Shown here: piece after piece, positions 12,650 through 21,499 of the stretch
How the letters are laid out: every line of letters begins with the position of its first letter
How positions within the stretch are numbered: position 1 is the first letter of the stretch
Notes under the pieces: model-generated
The model's database searches: none
What the model saw: only the letters and a program-made list of their open reading frames with translations
Told to the model about the DNA's origin: nothing
DNA from: Halalkalibacter hemicellulosilyticusJCM 9152
GTDB taxonomy: Bacteria > Bacillota > Bacilli > Bacillales > Bacillaceae_D
Length of the DNA: 64,000 nucleotides
Assembly (NCBI RefSeq): GCF_000513115.1
Contig: NZ_BAUU01000021.1
Coordinates: forward strand, 1-64,000
Reading direction: 5' to 3'
Made by a program: the position numbers and the translations under genes

Positions 12650-12816
12650 GGAGCGGTTTGTTTTATGTGTATAAGAAATATGTACGGGGTGAGGTTTAAC
12701 TGAGGATCTTATACACATAACACTCGAGAAGCAGGGGGTGAAACCTGCAGTGACAAGAGTGGGGTAAGTATATTTATTTATTCCATTTTAGTTGACTGTA
12801 TGAATATTGAATCTCT
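12625..12816 (-). ncRNA. Candidate structured small RNA or leader
   Basis: A leftward transcript of about 190 bases is predicted from the minus-strand promoter at 12823-12851 to the terminator at 12632-12668. It contains two hairpins. The first has outer stem 12721-12725/12757-12761 and inner stem 12731-12735/12744-12748, with loop TTTCACCC. The second is a perfect 12-base-pair stem 12665-12676/12707-12718 whose 30-base loop contains CCTCACCCCG. Both loops expose C-rich sequence complementary to GGGGTGA-type ribosome sites. The diguanylate cyclase gene lies downstream of the terminator, so it could instead be a regulated leader. I recognise no known riboswitch class. Confidence 0.45.
12632..12668. 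terminator. Bidirectional intrinsic terminator
   Basis: AAACCGCTTCTTA pairs with TAAGGAGCGGTTT over 13 base pairs including one G-U, with a five-base loop. T-rich tracts lie on both outer sides. It can end the rightward short transcript and the leftward structured RNA. Confidence 0.85.
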
Positions 12817-12822
12817 AAGTAT

Positions 12823-12851
12823 ATTATACTGGTTAATTTGTAACAATTCAA
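12823..12851 (-). promoter_or_regulatory. SigA-type promoter of the structured RNA
   Basis: Read leftward, TTGAAT (12851-12846) and TATAAT (12828-12823) are separated by exactly 17 bases. The start would be near 12816. Confidence 0.65.
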
Positions 12852-13012
12852 TACATTTTATAATTTTTTGTAAAAAGTTTCAAAAAATTGGTTTTGTTGA
12901 AAGTGATACAAGAAAGCGAGAAAGGAAGAGTAATAAGAAAGCGCTATCATAATAGATGCGAAACTTTGCCGAAAAACGCAGAATATCGCGATTTTTTAGG
13001 TCTTGAAACCGT

Positions 13013-13041
13013 TTGACAATGGATTAAAGCGCTGTTATAGT
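13013..13041 (+). promoter_or_regulatory. Cold-shock gene promoter
   Basis: TTGACA (13013-13018), a 17-base spacer and TATAGT (13036-13041) form a strong SigA promoter. It gives a leader of about 45 bases before the csp start. Confidence 0.85.
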
Positions 13042-13091
13042 AAAACTGTGGAAATACCACAGTAATTTAGTTACGAAGGGAATGTGAAAGC

Positions 13092-13289
13092 ATGCAAGGA
13101 AAAGTAAAATGGTTTAATGCAGAAAAAGGTTTTGGATTTATCGAGCGCGAAGACGGAGATGATGTATTCGTACACTTCTCAGCTATCAACGCAGAAGGAT
13201 TCAAATCTTTAGACGAAGGTCAAGACGTTGAATTTGAAATTGTTGAAGGTGCTCGTGGACCTCAAGCTGCGAACGTAGTTAAGCTTTAA
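13092..13289 (+). CDS. csp: Cold-shock protein, CspA/CspB family
   Basis: A 65-residue single OB-fold protein that binds single-stranded RNA and DNA and acts as an RNA chaperone. The RNP1 motif KGFGFIE and the RNP2 motif VFVHFSAI are intact, and its length is standard. The ribosome site is GAAGGGAATG. The gene is monocistronic, with its own strong promoter and terminator (13335-13365). It is not part of the usual fliT-hpf neighbourhood of B. subtilis. Confidence 0.96.
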   Translation: MQGKVKWFNAEKGFGFIEREDGDDVFVHFSAINAEGFKSLDEGQDVEFEIVEGARGPQAANVVKL

Positions 13290-13334
13290 TTCACATTCCT
13301 GTTTGGAAATGAATGATAGCTAAACAAACAATAG

Positions 13335-13365
13335 GCCTATCCTGGAATCCGGGATAGGCTTTTTC
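13335..13365 (+). terminator. Terminator of the cold-shock gene
   Basis: GCCTATCC (13335-13342) pairs with GGATAGGC (13352-13359) and is followed by TTTTT. Confidence 0.9.
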
Positions 13366-13377
13366 GTGTCTAGATAG

Positions 13378-13585
13378 GCTCGTGTGCTGTATGCGGTTCT
13401 TTATTCCTCTATTTTTACTCTAGTTCACTTTTTCGTGTCGTTACGGTTCCACATTCCTCTATATCGGCTTTTGTGGCTCCTTTTGGACTTAATTTGCTTA
13501 AATATCGGAATGAGGATTCCCTTTTCTTCTCAGGTAGAGGGATTTCCCTGATTTAGAGGAATAAGGATTCCTTTTGTCTCTCCGG
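13378..13585 (+). repeat. Repeat family B, copy 2
   Basis: It begins GTGCTGTATGCGGTTC, shared with copies 3 and 4. It contains CATTCCTCTATAT (13452-13464), the partly complementary AATATCGGAATGAGG (13501-13515), and a distal TTTAGAGGAATAAGGATTCC. It fills the csp-hpf gap. Confidence 0.75.
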
Positions 13586-13722
13586 TGGACTTTTTCTAAT
13601 GTTTCCACTAAATTCCTGTTCATTTGTGAAAGGCAAGGGTATATGAAACGCCAACAAAGCATGCTTTTCGAGGAATTGCCACAAATTGTTCAACGAATCG
13701 AAATATTCTAAAAAATTTTAAT

Positions 13723-13749
13723 GTTTAAGAAGGAGTTCGTTTGGGGTAT
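13723..13749 (+). promoter_or_regulatory. Candidate SigB promoter of hpf
   Basis: GTTTAA (13723-13728), 15 bases, then GGGTAT (13744-13749) match the general-stress SigB consensus. B. subtilis hpf (yvyD) is known to be SigB and SigH dependent. Confidence 0.65.
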
Positions 13750-13784
13750 ATAGAATACTATAGTTAGAAAAGGAGGAGTTCAAG

Positions 13785-14345
13785 ATGAAATACAATATTC
13801 GTGGTGAAAACTTAGAAGTAACTCCAGCACTTCGCGATTATGTGGAGAAAAAGGTAGGGAAGCTTGAGCGTTATTTTGATACAACGCCTGTAGCTGATGT
13901 AAATGTGAGAATGCAAGTTCTTAATAATCAACATATGATTGAAATTACAATCCCTATGCCACAGTTATTATTACGCGGGGAAGAGAAGCATACGGATATG
14001 TATGCAGCCATTGATATCGTTGTGGAGAAGCTTGAACGCCAAATCCGCAAGCATAAGACGAAAGTCAATCGTAAATTTCGTCAAGAGGGCAGTTTGAAAT
14101 ACATGTTTAGAAATGACCTTGAGCCCATTGAAGGAAATGGCGAGGCTCTTGTTGATGATGACGAATTGGAAATTGTTCGTAAGAAACGTTTTAATTTGAA
14201 GCCGATGGATGCTGAGGAAGCGATTTTACAAATGGACATGCTAGGACATAATTTCTTTGTCTTCTCAGATGCTGTGAATGGCTCAACGAACGTTGTGTAT
14301 AAACGTAAAGATGGGAAATATGGTTTAATTGAGCCAGAAGCGTAA
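13785..14345 (+). CDS. hpf: Ribosome hibernation promoting factor, long form
   Basis: A 186-residue long-form HPF (YvyD) that pairs 70S ribosomes into inactive 100S dimers in stationary phase or stress. Residues 1-100 are the S30AE ribosome-binding domain (MKYNIRGENLEVTPALRDYVEKK at its start). Residues about 125-186 form the C-terminal dimerisation domain (VRKKRFNLKPMDAEEAILQM and FFVFSDA). AAAGGAGGAG precedes the ATG. It has a SigB-like promoter and its own terminator at 14364-14390. Confidence 0.96.
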   Translation: MKYNIRGENLEVTPALRDYVEKKVGKLERYFDTTPVADVNVRMQVLNNQHMIEITIPMPQLLLRGEEKHTDMYAAIDIVVEKLERQIRKHKTKVNRKFRQEGSLKYMFRNDLEPIEGNGEALVDDDELEIVRKKRFNLKPMDAEEAILQMDMLGHNFFVFSDAVNGSTNVVYKRKDGKYGLIEPEA

Positions 14346-14363
14346 AAACACATAGATGATCAA

Positions 14364-14390
14364 CCTCCACCGTTTTTGGTGGAGGTTTTC
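14364..14390 (+). terminator. hpf terminator
   Basis: CCTCCACC (14364-14371) and GGTGGAGG (14378-14385) form an eight-base-pair stem followed by TTTTC. Confidence 0.9.
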
Positions 14391-14471
14391 TTGCAGAATC
14401 ATAATTTATAAATTATGGAAGGAAGTGTGGGAGTAACCGAAGAAATTAGCGGAATAATTCATAGGAGAGCG

Positions 14472-14553
14472 TACGCATTTTTATGAAAAAATCCCGCTTT
14501 CAAAAATATTAAACCAGTTGCAACGACTCCATGCAACACTTATAAGAAAAGCC
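14472..14553 (+). repeat. Repeat family A, diverged copy
   Basis: It keeps the order seen in the better copies (28238-28347, 35185-35302, 48917-49030): a TTTTTATGAAA...CCCGCTTTCAAAAA hairpin, then GTTGCAACGACTCCATGCAA, then TTATAAGAAAAGCC. The palindromic 3' end is decayed. Confidence 0.5.
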
Positions 14554-14577
14554 CCTAGTAAGTAAAGTTCATTCTAG

Positions 14578-15228
14578 TTAAGTCAATGTTTGATAAAGTC
14601 GTGATTCCATTAAAACGGTGTCGATTGGACAGGCATCGGCATCACGACCATATTGCCATGCCCATACATTTGCTGAACAATTAGGACGACTAGGCTGAAA
14701 GCGTCTCGGTGCACCGCTTTTGCTTGTGGGTCCTGGCTCTGGTTCGGCGCTCCAAATGACTGATTGTTCTAAAACAAGTTCGCTTCTTTCCGTTGCTTGA
14801 CAATAGGCTTCATTAAAAGGACCTTCATCAGGATCAGCATACATACCAGGACGGTAAGAGCTCGTGTAAAAGGCTTCCACCCAAGCGATAATCCAGTCAG
14901 CATCAACTTGAAAGAAGTTTTCAATGTTCGCAAAAATAAATGTGCCGTCTCCTATTCCTAATTGCCTAGCACGAAAAATAGCATTTCGTGCTGCGACGGA
15001 ACCTGCTCGTGTCCCGACGGCCTCTGAGAAATTATTATAAATCGGCATGATCTTCATTTCGTTATCTTGAATAAAACGGATTTCCTCTGCTGAGAGGCCG
15101 TCACTAATATTCTCAATTGTGTGTAAATAACGCCCCCAAAAATCTGGTTGCCCAAATTGTGTGCGGACACAATTTAACAATTCGTTTGTAACAGCACTAG
15201 CGGAATCCACTCCCCAATTTAACAGCAT
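14578..15228 (-). CDS. DUF1906-like (glycoside hydrolase-like) protein
   Basis: A 216-residue protein resembling the DUF1906 / Rv2525c-type TIM-barrel family related to GH25 lysozymes. Features are the N-terminal NWGVDSAS barrel strand, WGRYLHT, FANIENFF and the late WAWQYGRDADACPID strand where GH25-type barrels end. The start is the ATG at 15228, since AAAGGAGG lies ten bases upstream. An earlier in-frame ATG at 15264 has no ribosome site. No signal peptide or wall-binding domain is seen, so a wall hydrolase role would need release by lysis or spore germination. Catalytic residues cannot be assigned confidently. It is transcribed against secA. Confidence 0.65.
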   Translation of the reverse strand: MLLNWGVDSASAVTNELLNCVRTQFGQPDFWGRYLHTIENISDGLSAEEIRFIQDNEMKIMPIYNNFSEAVGTRAGSVAARNAIFRARQLGIGDGTFIFANIENFFQVDADWIIAWVEAFYTSSYRPGMYADPDEGPFNEAYCQATERSELVLEQSVIWSAEPEPGPTSKSGAPRRFQPSRPNCSANVWAWQYGRDADACPIDTVLMESRLYQTLT

Positions 15229-15400
15229 ATTATCGATTCCTCCTTTTTGTCTATATTTATGCAAGAGTCAGTCGACTTCATACCACTTCAAATATCAACA
15301 TGGCATTATCTTGTAAGAGAAAACGTTTATTGATAAAATAATGAATAAGTATAGCTTCAAGTTTGCGTAGGAGTAAACTGAAAGAGAGAGGACGAATTCA

Positions 15401-17911
15401 ATGCTAGGACTATTGAAGAAAGTAATTGGTGATCCAAGCCAGCGTCAGCTTAAGAAAAATGAAAAGTTGGTTGAGGAAATAGAAGCGCTCGCTTCAGAAA
15501 TGAAGTTGAAATCTGATCACGAGCTCCAGCAAAAAACAGCAGATTTTAAAAATCGTTACGAGCGTGGTGAAAGCTTAGATAGTATGCTAGTTGAGGCCTA
15601 TGCGGTGATTCGAGAGGCTTCCACTCGAGTATTGAAAATGACTCCATATCCTGTTCAGCTATTAGGGGCGATTGCCTTGCACCAAGGAAATATTGCTGAA
15701 ATGAAAACTGGGGAAGGGAAAACACTAGTTGGAACACTTCCTGTTTATTTAAATGCGATCACGGGAAAAGGTGTACACGTTGTAACAGTCAATGAATATT
15801 TAGCTCGTCGCGACTGTGAAATGATGGGTGAGTTGTTTCAATTTTTAGGGTTAACAGTTGGATTGAATCAGTCGGGCTTGTCGAAAGAAGAGAAGCAGGA
15901 GGCTTATGCAGCAGATGTTACATATAGCACGAATAATGAGCTTGGCTTTGATTACTTACGTGATAATATGGTGCTTTACAAGGAGCAAATGGTACAGCGC
16001 CCGCTTCATTTTGCGTTAGTTGATGAGGTTGATTCGATCTTAGTCGATGAAGCAAGAACGCCACTTATCATTTCAGGATCCGTTGAGCGTTCGACACAGT
16101 TGTATCAACAAGCGAATCAATTCATTCGTGTTATGAAGAAGGAAGAGGATTATACGTATGATGAGAAGACAAAAAATGTTCAGCTAACAGAAGAAGGGGT
16201 TAATAAAGCGGAGCGTGCGTTCGGAATTGAAAATTTATTCGATCAAAAGCATGTCCAGTTGAATCATCACTTAAATCAATCGTTGAAGGCACATGTTGTC
16301 ATGCTGCGTGATACGGATTACGTTGTCGAAGAAGGCGAAGTTGTTATCGTGGACCAATTTACGGGTCGTCTTATGAAGGGGCGTCGTTATAGTGATGGAC
16401 TACACCAAGCGATTGAAGCAAAGGAAGGCTTGCAAATTCATAAGGAAAGCATGACATTAGCCTCCATTACATTCCAAAACTATTTCCGTCGTTATCAGAA
16501 GCTTGCGGGGATGACTGGTACAGCGAAAACAGAGGAAGAAGAGTTTCGCAACATTTATGGAATGGATGTTATGGTCATTCCTACGAATAAGCCAATTGCA
16601 CGGGACGATCGAGCAGATTTAATTTATAAGACGATGGAAGCGAAGTTTAGGGCTGTCGTGAAAGAAATTGAAGAACTCCATAAAAAAGGACAACCTGTTC
16701 TCGTTGGTACAGTCAGTGTTGATACATCAGAGCTTGTTGCAACAATGCTGAAAAAGCGTAAAATCCCACATCATGTTCTGAATGCGAAAAATCATGAACG
16801 CGAAGCTGAAATTATTGAAAATGCAGGTCAAAAAGGAGCCGTGACGATTGCAACAAATATGGCAGGGCGAGGTACGGACATTAAACTTGGCGAAGGTGTG
16901 AAAGAGCTAGGTGGTCTTCACGTATTAGGGACAGAGCGTCATGAAAGTAGACGAATTGATAATCAGCTTCGTGGACGTTCAGGACGTCAAGGAGATCCTG
17001 GTTCAACTCAATTCTACTTATCAATGGAAGATGAATTAATGCGGCGATTCGGTTCAGATAATATGCGTTCCATGATGGAACGTCTTGGTATGGAAGAGGA
17101 TCAACCAATTGAGAGTAAGCTTGTTTCACGTGCGGTTGAAACAGCTCAGAAGCGTGTGGAAGGGAATAACTTTGATGCACGTAAACAAATTTTACAATAC
17201 GATGATGTCATGCGTGAGCAACGTGAAATTATTTACAAGCAGCGTATGGAAGTATTGGAGTCGGAGAACTTACGCAGCATTGTTGAAAATATGATTAAAT
17301 CTGTTATTGAACGTACGGTTGGACTTCATACACCAGAGACAGAAGTGCCAGAGGATTGGGATTTAACGGCGATTGTCAATTATATAAAAGGAAACTTGCT
17401 CGTTGAAGAGGATCTAACTGAAGCTGAACTAAAAGGAAAAGATCCGGAAGAAATGATTGAATTAATCATCGAGAAGGTAACGTCTGATTATAATAAAAAA
17501 GAAGAATCATTTACTCCTGAGCATATGCGTGAATTTGAAAAGGTCATTATGCTTAGAACGGTTGACCGTAAATGGATGAATCATATTGATCAGATGGATC
17601 AATTACGTCAAGGTATTCATTTGCGTGCGTATGGTCAAAATGATCCATTGCGTGAATATCGCTTTGAAGGGTATGAAATGTTTGAGGCGATGATTGCATC
17701 GATTGAAGAAGAAGTATCGATGTATATTATGAAAGCTCAAGTACAGCAGAATCTTGAACGTCAGAAGGTAGCAGAAGGGAAGGCTGTACAGCAAAGTGAG
17801 AAGCAGGAACCGAAGAAGAAAATGCCAATCCGAAAAGGAACAACCGTCGGACGTAATGATCCTTGTACGTGTGGTAGTGGGAAGAAATATAAGCATTGTT
17901 GTGGATCATAA
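15401..17911 (+). CDS. secA: Preprotein translocase ATPase SecA
   Basis: SecA is the motor that pushes unfolded preproteins through SecYEG. The 836-residue protein has Walker [10 protein letters not shown], Walker B region [20 protein letters not shown], the preprotein cross-linking domain, the second motor domain ([22 protein letters not shown]) and a C-terminal zinc-binding tail [13 protein letters not shown]. Its length is standard for Bacillus. It is 109 bases upstream of prfB, as in B. subtilis. Confidence 0.98.
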   Translation: MLGLLKKVIGDPSQRQLKKNEKLVEEIEALASEMKLKSDHELQQKTADFKNRYERGESLDSMLVEAYAVIREASTRVLKMTPYPVQLLGAIALHQGNIAEMKTGEGKTLVGTLPVYLNAITGKGVHVVTVNEYLARRDCEMMGELFQFLGLTVGLNQSGLSKEEKQEAYAADVTYSTNNELGFDYLRDNMVLYKEQMVQRPLHFALVDEVDSILVDEARTPLIISGSVERSTQLYQQANQFIRVMKKEEDYTYDEKTKNVQLTEEGVNKAERAFGIENLFDQKHVQLNHHLNQSLKAHVVMLRDTDYVVEEGEVVIVDQFTGRLMKGRRYSDGLHQAIEAKEGLQIHKESMTLASITFQNYFRRYQKLAGMTGTAKTEEEEFRNIYGMDVMVIPTNKPIARDDRADLIYKTMEAKFRAVVKEIEELHKKGQPVLVGTVSVDTSELVATMLKKRKIPHHVLNAKNHEREAEIIENAGQKGAVTIATNMAGRGTDIKLGEGVKELGGLHVLGTERHESRRIDNQLRGRSGRQGDPGSTQFYLSMEDELMRRFGSDNMRSMMERLGMEEDQPIESKLVSRAVETAQKRVEGNNFDARKQILQYDDVMREQREIIYKQRMEVLESENLRSIVENMIKSVIERTVGLHTPETEVPEDWDLTAIVNYIKGNLLVEEDLTEAELKGKDPEEMIELIIEKVTSDYNKKEESFTPEHMREFEKVIMLRTVDRKWMNHIDQMDQLRQGIHLRAYGQNDPLREYRFEGYEMFEAMIASIEEEVSMYIMKAQVQQNLERQKVAEGKAVQQSEKQEPKKKMPIRKGTTVGRNDPCTCGSGKKYKHCCGS

Positions 17912-17967
17912 GAAGCAGCTGATGCTGTAGAGGAACTTTAATGGCCTCTTAATTATTATAGGAAGGG

Positions 17968-18000
17968 TAGTCCGGTACTTCATGATGAGGTATTGGACTA
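17968..18000 (+). other. Long near-perfect hairpin between secA and prfB
   Basis: The 16-base arms 17968-17983 (TAGTCCGGTACTTCAT) and 17985-18000 (ATGAGGTATTGGACTA) pair throughout with three G-U pairs, around one central base. No T run follows, so it is not a standard terminator. It ends 20 bases before the prfB ATG. Confidence 0.7.
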
Positions 18001-18020
18001 TAATTGCAGGTGAATGTGCC

Positions 18021-19134
18021 ATGGATTTAGTTGAAGTGAAACAGGAATTAACGGTAATTGCGAAACGTCTTACTGAATTTAGGGGGTCTCTTTGACCTCG
18101 GAAATAAGCAAGAGCGAATCGCTGAATTAGAGGATAAGATGGCTGATCCGAGTTTTTGGGATGATCAGGATGCTGCTCAAGTTGTCATTAATGAGAGTAA
18201 TGGCTTAAAAGAACAGGTTAATACTTTTTTAGAACTTGAAGGACAGTTTGAGGATTTAGAGGTTTCCTATGAGCTTGTGAAAGAAGAGGCTGATGCTGAT
18301 TTGCAAAGCGAGCTTGAGCAAGGTGTTGTAGCTTTGCTGCAAGCAGTGAGTGACTTTGAATTACAGCTATTATTAAGCGAACCATATGATAAAAACAATG
18401 CAATCTTAGAGCTTCATCCAGGGGCTGGTGGGACAGAGTCTCAAGACTGGGCATCGATGCTATTACGTATGTATACGCGCTGGGCAGAGAAGAAGGGCTT
18501 TAAAGTTGAAACGCTAGATTACTTACCTGGTGATGAAGCTGGAGTCAAAAGCGTTACATTGTTAATTAAAGGTCATAATGCATATGGTTATTTAAAAGCT
18601 GAAAAAGGTGTCCATCGTCTCGTACGTATTTCTCCATTTGATTCGTCAGGTCGACGTCATACGTCATTTGTTTCATGTGAGATTATGCCAGAGCTAGATG
18701 ACAATATTGATATTGAATTATCAACGGAAGAGTTGAAGATTGACACGTACCGGGCAAGTGGTGCAGGTGGTCAGCATATTAATACAACGGATTCAGCAGT
18801 TCGTATTACACATGTGCCGACGAACACTGTTGTGACATGTCAAAGTGAACGATCACAAATTAAAAACCGTGAGCAAGCGATGAAGATGATGAAGGCGAAA
18901 CTTTATCAGTTGAAGATTGAAGAGCAGGAACGTGAATTGGCTGAGATTCGTGGAGAACAGAAGGAGATTGGATGGGGGAGTCAAATTCGTTCTTATGTGT
19001 TCCATCCATATAGTATGGTCAAGGATCACCGCACAAATCATGAAATCGGAAATACAAATGGAGTGATGGACGGCGAGATTGATGGCTTTATTGACGCCTA
19101 TCTCCGTTTATCGCTAGGTCATAAAACGTCATAA
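18021..19134 (+). CDS. prfB: Peptide chain release factor 2 (programmed +1 frameshift)
   Basis: RF2 releases peptides at UAA and UGA codons. Translation begins at ATG 18021 (AGGTGA eight bases upstream), runs 24 codons and meets TGA at 18093-18095. The site AGG GGG TCT CTT TGA C is the classical autoregulatory element: a Shine-Dalgarno-like AGGGGG (18081-18086) and slippery CTT drive a +1 shift into the GAC frame at 18094, giving about 370 residues. The GGQ loop (GAGGQH) and the anticodon-mimic SPF motif ([14 protein letters not shown]) are present. A gene call starting at 18058 in the downstream frame is an artefact. Confidence 0.97.
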
Positions 19135-19148
19135 ATGATAGAAGTTTA

Positions 19149-19177
19149 GAAAAACCCGATGCATTCGGGTTTTTTTC
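19149..19177 (+). terminator. prfB terminator
   Basis: AAAACCCGA and TTCGGGTTTT form a stable stem with a short loop, followed by a T run. Confidence 0.9.
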
Positions 19178-19228
19178 GTACAATCAGAATCTTTCCGATG
19201 GTCAGCGGAGGTATAGAGGGGGAAGCGG

Positions 19229-19642
19229 TCATAGATAGGTCATGTGCTGTATGCGTTTCCTCATTTCTCTATTTCGACAAGTATGCTTCATTTATCATTT
19301 TTTTTCTTTTTTTGTTGGAATAAAGGAATAGGGATTTCTTTTTTACCTTACGCTACGATTAGGGCAGGAGAATTCCTTATTGGCATGCGCTCTTTCACGC
19401 TCCGAAAGATGAATGGATAGAGTACGGTGACGAGGTAGTTGATCTTATGCGACATGTGTTCCTCGTTCCTTTATTCACTCTGTCTTTCCTTGTTACTGTT
19501 GTTACGGTCTTCTCATTCCTCTATCTCGGGTTTTATTCCTTCTTTTGTCCTTGAAAAGCTCAAATAGTGGAATGAGGATTTCACTTTCTCCTCAGGAAGC
19601 CGTTTTCCCCTGATTTAGCAGAATGAGGATTCCTCTTGTTTG
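19229..19642 (+). repeat. Repeat family B, copy 3 (extended)
   Basis: The longest copy, starting GTGCTGTATGCG near 19242. It contains CATTCCTCTAT (19514-19524) pairing with ATAGTGGAATG (19564-19574), and a distal GCAGAATGAGGATTCC. Its middle resembles copy 4 (TTCACTCTGTCTTTCC). It fills the prfB-yitT gap. Confidence 0.7.
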
Positions 19643-19689
19643 TGTACACTCCTTCTTTTCTCTGCAGTGAGCAGAGGAAGGAAGGTGTA

Positions 19690-19800
19690 GATTGAACCGT
19701 TGCCCTCATTGTCATGACTCCACGCAACGCTTTAAAGAAAAGGCACTATTGCTGAGGGCATTGAAAAAATACAACTTTTTCAGTGCCTTTTACCACGGTT
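19690..19800 (+). repeat. Mixed repeat element with family C hairpin
   Basis: GTTGCCCTCATTG, GACTCCACGCAACGCTTTAAAG and a hairpin GGCATTGAAAAA/TTTTTCAGTGCC (19757-19787) recur in related forms near 54120-54262 and 55460-55650. A long in-frame N-terminal extension of the next gene across this element is judged not translated. Confidence 0.55.
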
Positions 19801-19916
19801 TTCTTATTCATAATCTCAAAAATATGGATCCCTTTAACGTGGCACCGTATTCGCGTTTACAAAGCGTGATTACGGTGCTATACTACGCTAGGATTTATAT
19901 AGAAGGAGAGAGACGA

Positions 19917-20783
19917 ATGAAGAAGGGAAGAAGAAGAGGGCCACGTAGTAGGCTGCATCAAGGCTTGATCGATTATTCATATATTTTAATAGGGGCAGCT
20001 GTTGTGGCTATTGCGTTTAACCTATTTTTGCTGCCTAATCGGATTGCTTCTGGAGGCGTAAGTGGCTTAAGTACGATTTTTGCCTATGCATTTGGTTTTG
20101 AGCCGGCTTTTACGCAATGGGCGTTTAACCTTCCGTTATTTATTTTAGGAATTTTGTTGTTAGGTGGATTAAAGTATGGCATAAAAACGTTTGTTGGAAC
20201 AGCATTCTTACCATTAGTCGTTTTCTTGACGAGAGATTGGTCGGTAGGGCTTGAGGATGCTCTGCTCGGTGCTTTATTTGGCGGAATTGGCGTAGGTATT
20301 GGATTAGGGTTCGTTTTTCGCGCAAGCGCAAGTACGGGAGGGACCGATTTAGTTGCACAAATCATTCACAAGTTTTCAGGGCTGTCATTAGGTGTCGCTG
20401 TGTTTTTTATGGATGGGCTTGTTGTGTTAATGTCAGCGGTTGTGTTTGATATTGAATTAGCTCTTTATGCCTTAATTAGCTTATACGTAACAGGAAAAAC
20501 AATTGACGTTGTGCAAATGGGTGTTGGCTATGCGAAGGTTGCTTACATTATTTCCGATCAACATGAGGCGGTAAGACAAAGCATCTTGTCAGATGTTGAT
20601 CGTGGTGTTACGAGGCTTAATGGGTACGGCGGATATACTGCTCAAGAGCGAGATGTCCTTATGTGTGTTGTTCATCAAAATGAAGTGACGAAATTAAAAA
20701 ATGTCGTACAACAGGTTGACCCAAAAGCTTTTGTGATCGTTTCAAATGCAACAGAAGTATTAGGTGAAGGCTTTAAACACTAA
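19917..20783 (+). CDS. YitT-family membrane protein
   Basis: A 288-residue integral membrane protein with about five N-terminal membrane helices (residues 20-190) and a C-terminal cytoplasmic DUF2179 domain (about 210-288, AYIISDQHEAVRQSIL onward). The family is common in Firmicutes and its transported substrate is not established. The frame is open from about 19692, but AGAAGGAGAG just before ATG 19917 fixes the start. It corresponds to yvjA in B. subtilis, upstream of cccB. Confidence 0.88.
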   Translation: MKKGRRRGPRSRLHQGLIDYSYILIGAAVVAIAFNLFLLPNRIASGGVSGLSTIFAYAFGFEPAFTQWAFNLPLFILGILLLGGLKYGIKTFVGTAFLPLVVFLTRDWSVGLEDALLGALFGGIGVGIGLGFVFRASASTGGTDLVAQIIHKFSGLSLGVAVFFMDGLVVLMSAVVFDIELALYALISLYVTGKTIDVVQMGVGYAKVAYIISDQHEAVRQSILSDVDRGVTRLNGYGGYTAQERDVLMCVVHQNEVTKLKNVVQQVDPKAFVIVSNATEVLGEGFKH

Positions 20784-20914
20784 GAAGGAATGCGCGAGCT
20801 AGAATTTGACAGAAAATTGAATGAACCTACTCGAAAGATCGTGAAATAAATGTGACGATTAATAAAAAAATTGAAAATTAGGCTATACTATAAAGTGACG
20901 AAAGGAGTGATAAC

Positions 20915-21274
20915 ATGAAAAAGTTTTTAATGATGATCGGCTTTGTTGCGATAGCGGCTATGACTGCATGTGGAGCTGGTGGTGATGATGTACCTGTAGA
21001 AGACGACACTCCTGTGGATGAGGCACCTGCCGCTGATGAAGCGGCAACGGGGGATTTTGATGCCACAGCGGCAGAGGATATTTATAATCGAAGCTGTATC
21101 GGCTGCCATGGGCAAAACCTTCAAGGTGGAGGGTCTGGCCCTGGACTAATCGATTCTGGCCTTTCCGTTGAGGAGATTGTTCATGTATTAGAGCAAGGTC
21201 AAGGGCTTATGCCTCCACAAGATTTAGAGCCGGATGAAGCAGAAAATTTAGCGAAATGGATACTAGCTCAATAA
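20915..21274 (+). CDS. cccB: Cytochrome c551 lipoprotein
   Basis: A 119-residue lipoprotein c-type cytochrome. The signal peptide ends in a lipobox (AAMTAC). A strikingly acidic linker (about residues 24-48, DD/EDD/DEA runs) leads to a haem domain with CIGCH and a distal methionine in GLMPPQ. It carries electrons on the outer face of the membrane. The acidic linker is a trait seen in alkaliphile cytochromes and supports that lifestyle (inference). It lies between yitT-like and ftsE, as in B. subtilis. Confidence 0.93.
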   Translation: MKKFLMMIGFVAIAAMTACGAGGDDVPVEDDTPVDEAPAADEAATGDFDATAAEDIYNRSCIGCHGQNLQGGGSGPGLIDSGLSVEEIVHVLEQGQGLMPPQDLEPDEAENLAKWILAQ

Positions 21275-21286
21275 AAAAGAAGAAGT

Positions 21287-21331
21287 AATAAGTATTTTTG
21301 ATAAATTTTTGTCAAAAATACTTATTTTTTT
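21287..21331 (+). terminator. cccB terminator
   Basis: A 15-base-pair perfect stem (21287-21301 with 21312-21326) is followed by T7. Confidence 0.93.
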
Positions 21332-21499
21332 GTCGATAATATAAATAGTGACGATTTAATGAAAGGATCATATGACCATAATCATTGGGCTATACATCAT
21401 TTTTCGCTAATGTACATGTAAGTGATTTGAAAATATTAGAAGAAAAACAATCTGAAATGAAAATGTAACATAAATTTAGACACTATTTTAAACGAATGA

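Noticed and set aside
12677-12706. TPP-riboswitch-like string GGGGTGAGG...CTGAGGAT on the plus strand
   Set aside because: The second conserved TPP half and the required helices are absent, and no thiamine gene follows.
12665-12718. Replication origin based on two DnaA-box matches
   Set aside because: Two boxes forming a hairpin arm, with no AT-rich unwinding cluster or dnaA/dnaN nearby, are not enough.
13001-13018. cre-like TGAAACCGTTTGAC upstream of csp
   Set aside because: The right half deviates at three positions and the match overlaps the -35; probably chance.
18058-18093. TTG start for prfB in the downstream frame
   Set aside because: It is explained by the programmed frameshift; the true start is ATG 18021.
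19692-19916. 75-codon N-terminal extension of the YitT-like gene
   Set aside because: The extension runs through a repeat and family C hairpin, while a strong ribosome site precedes ATG 19917.
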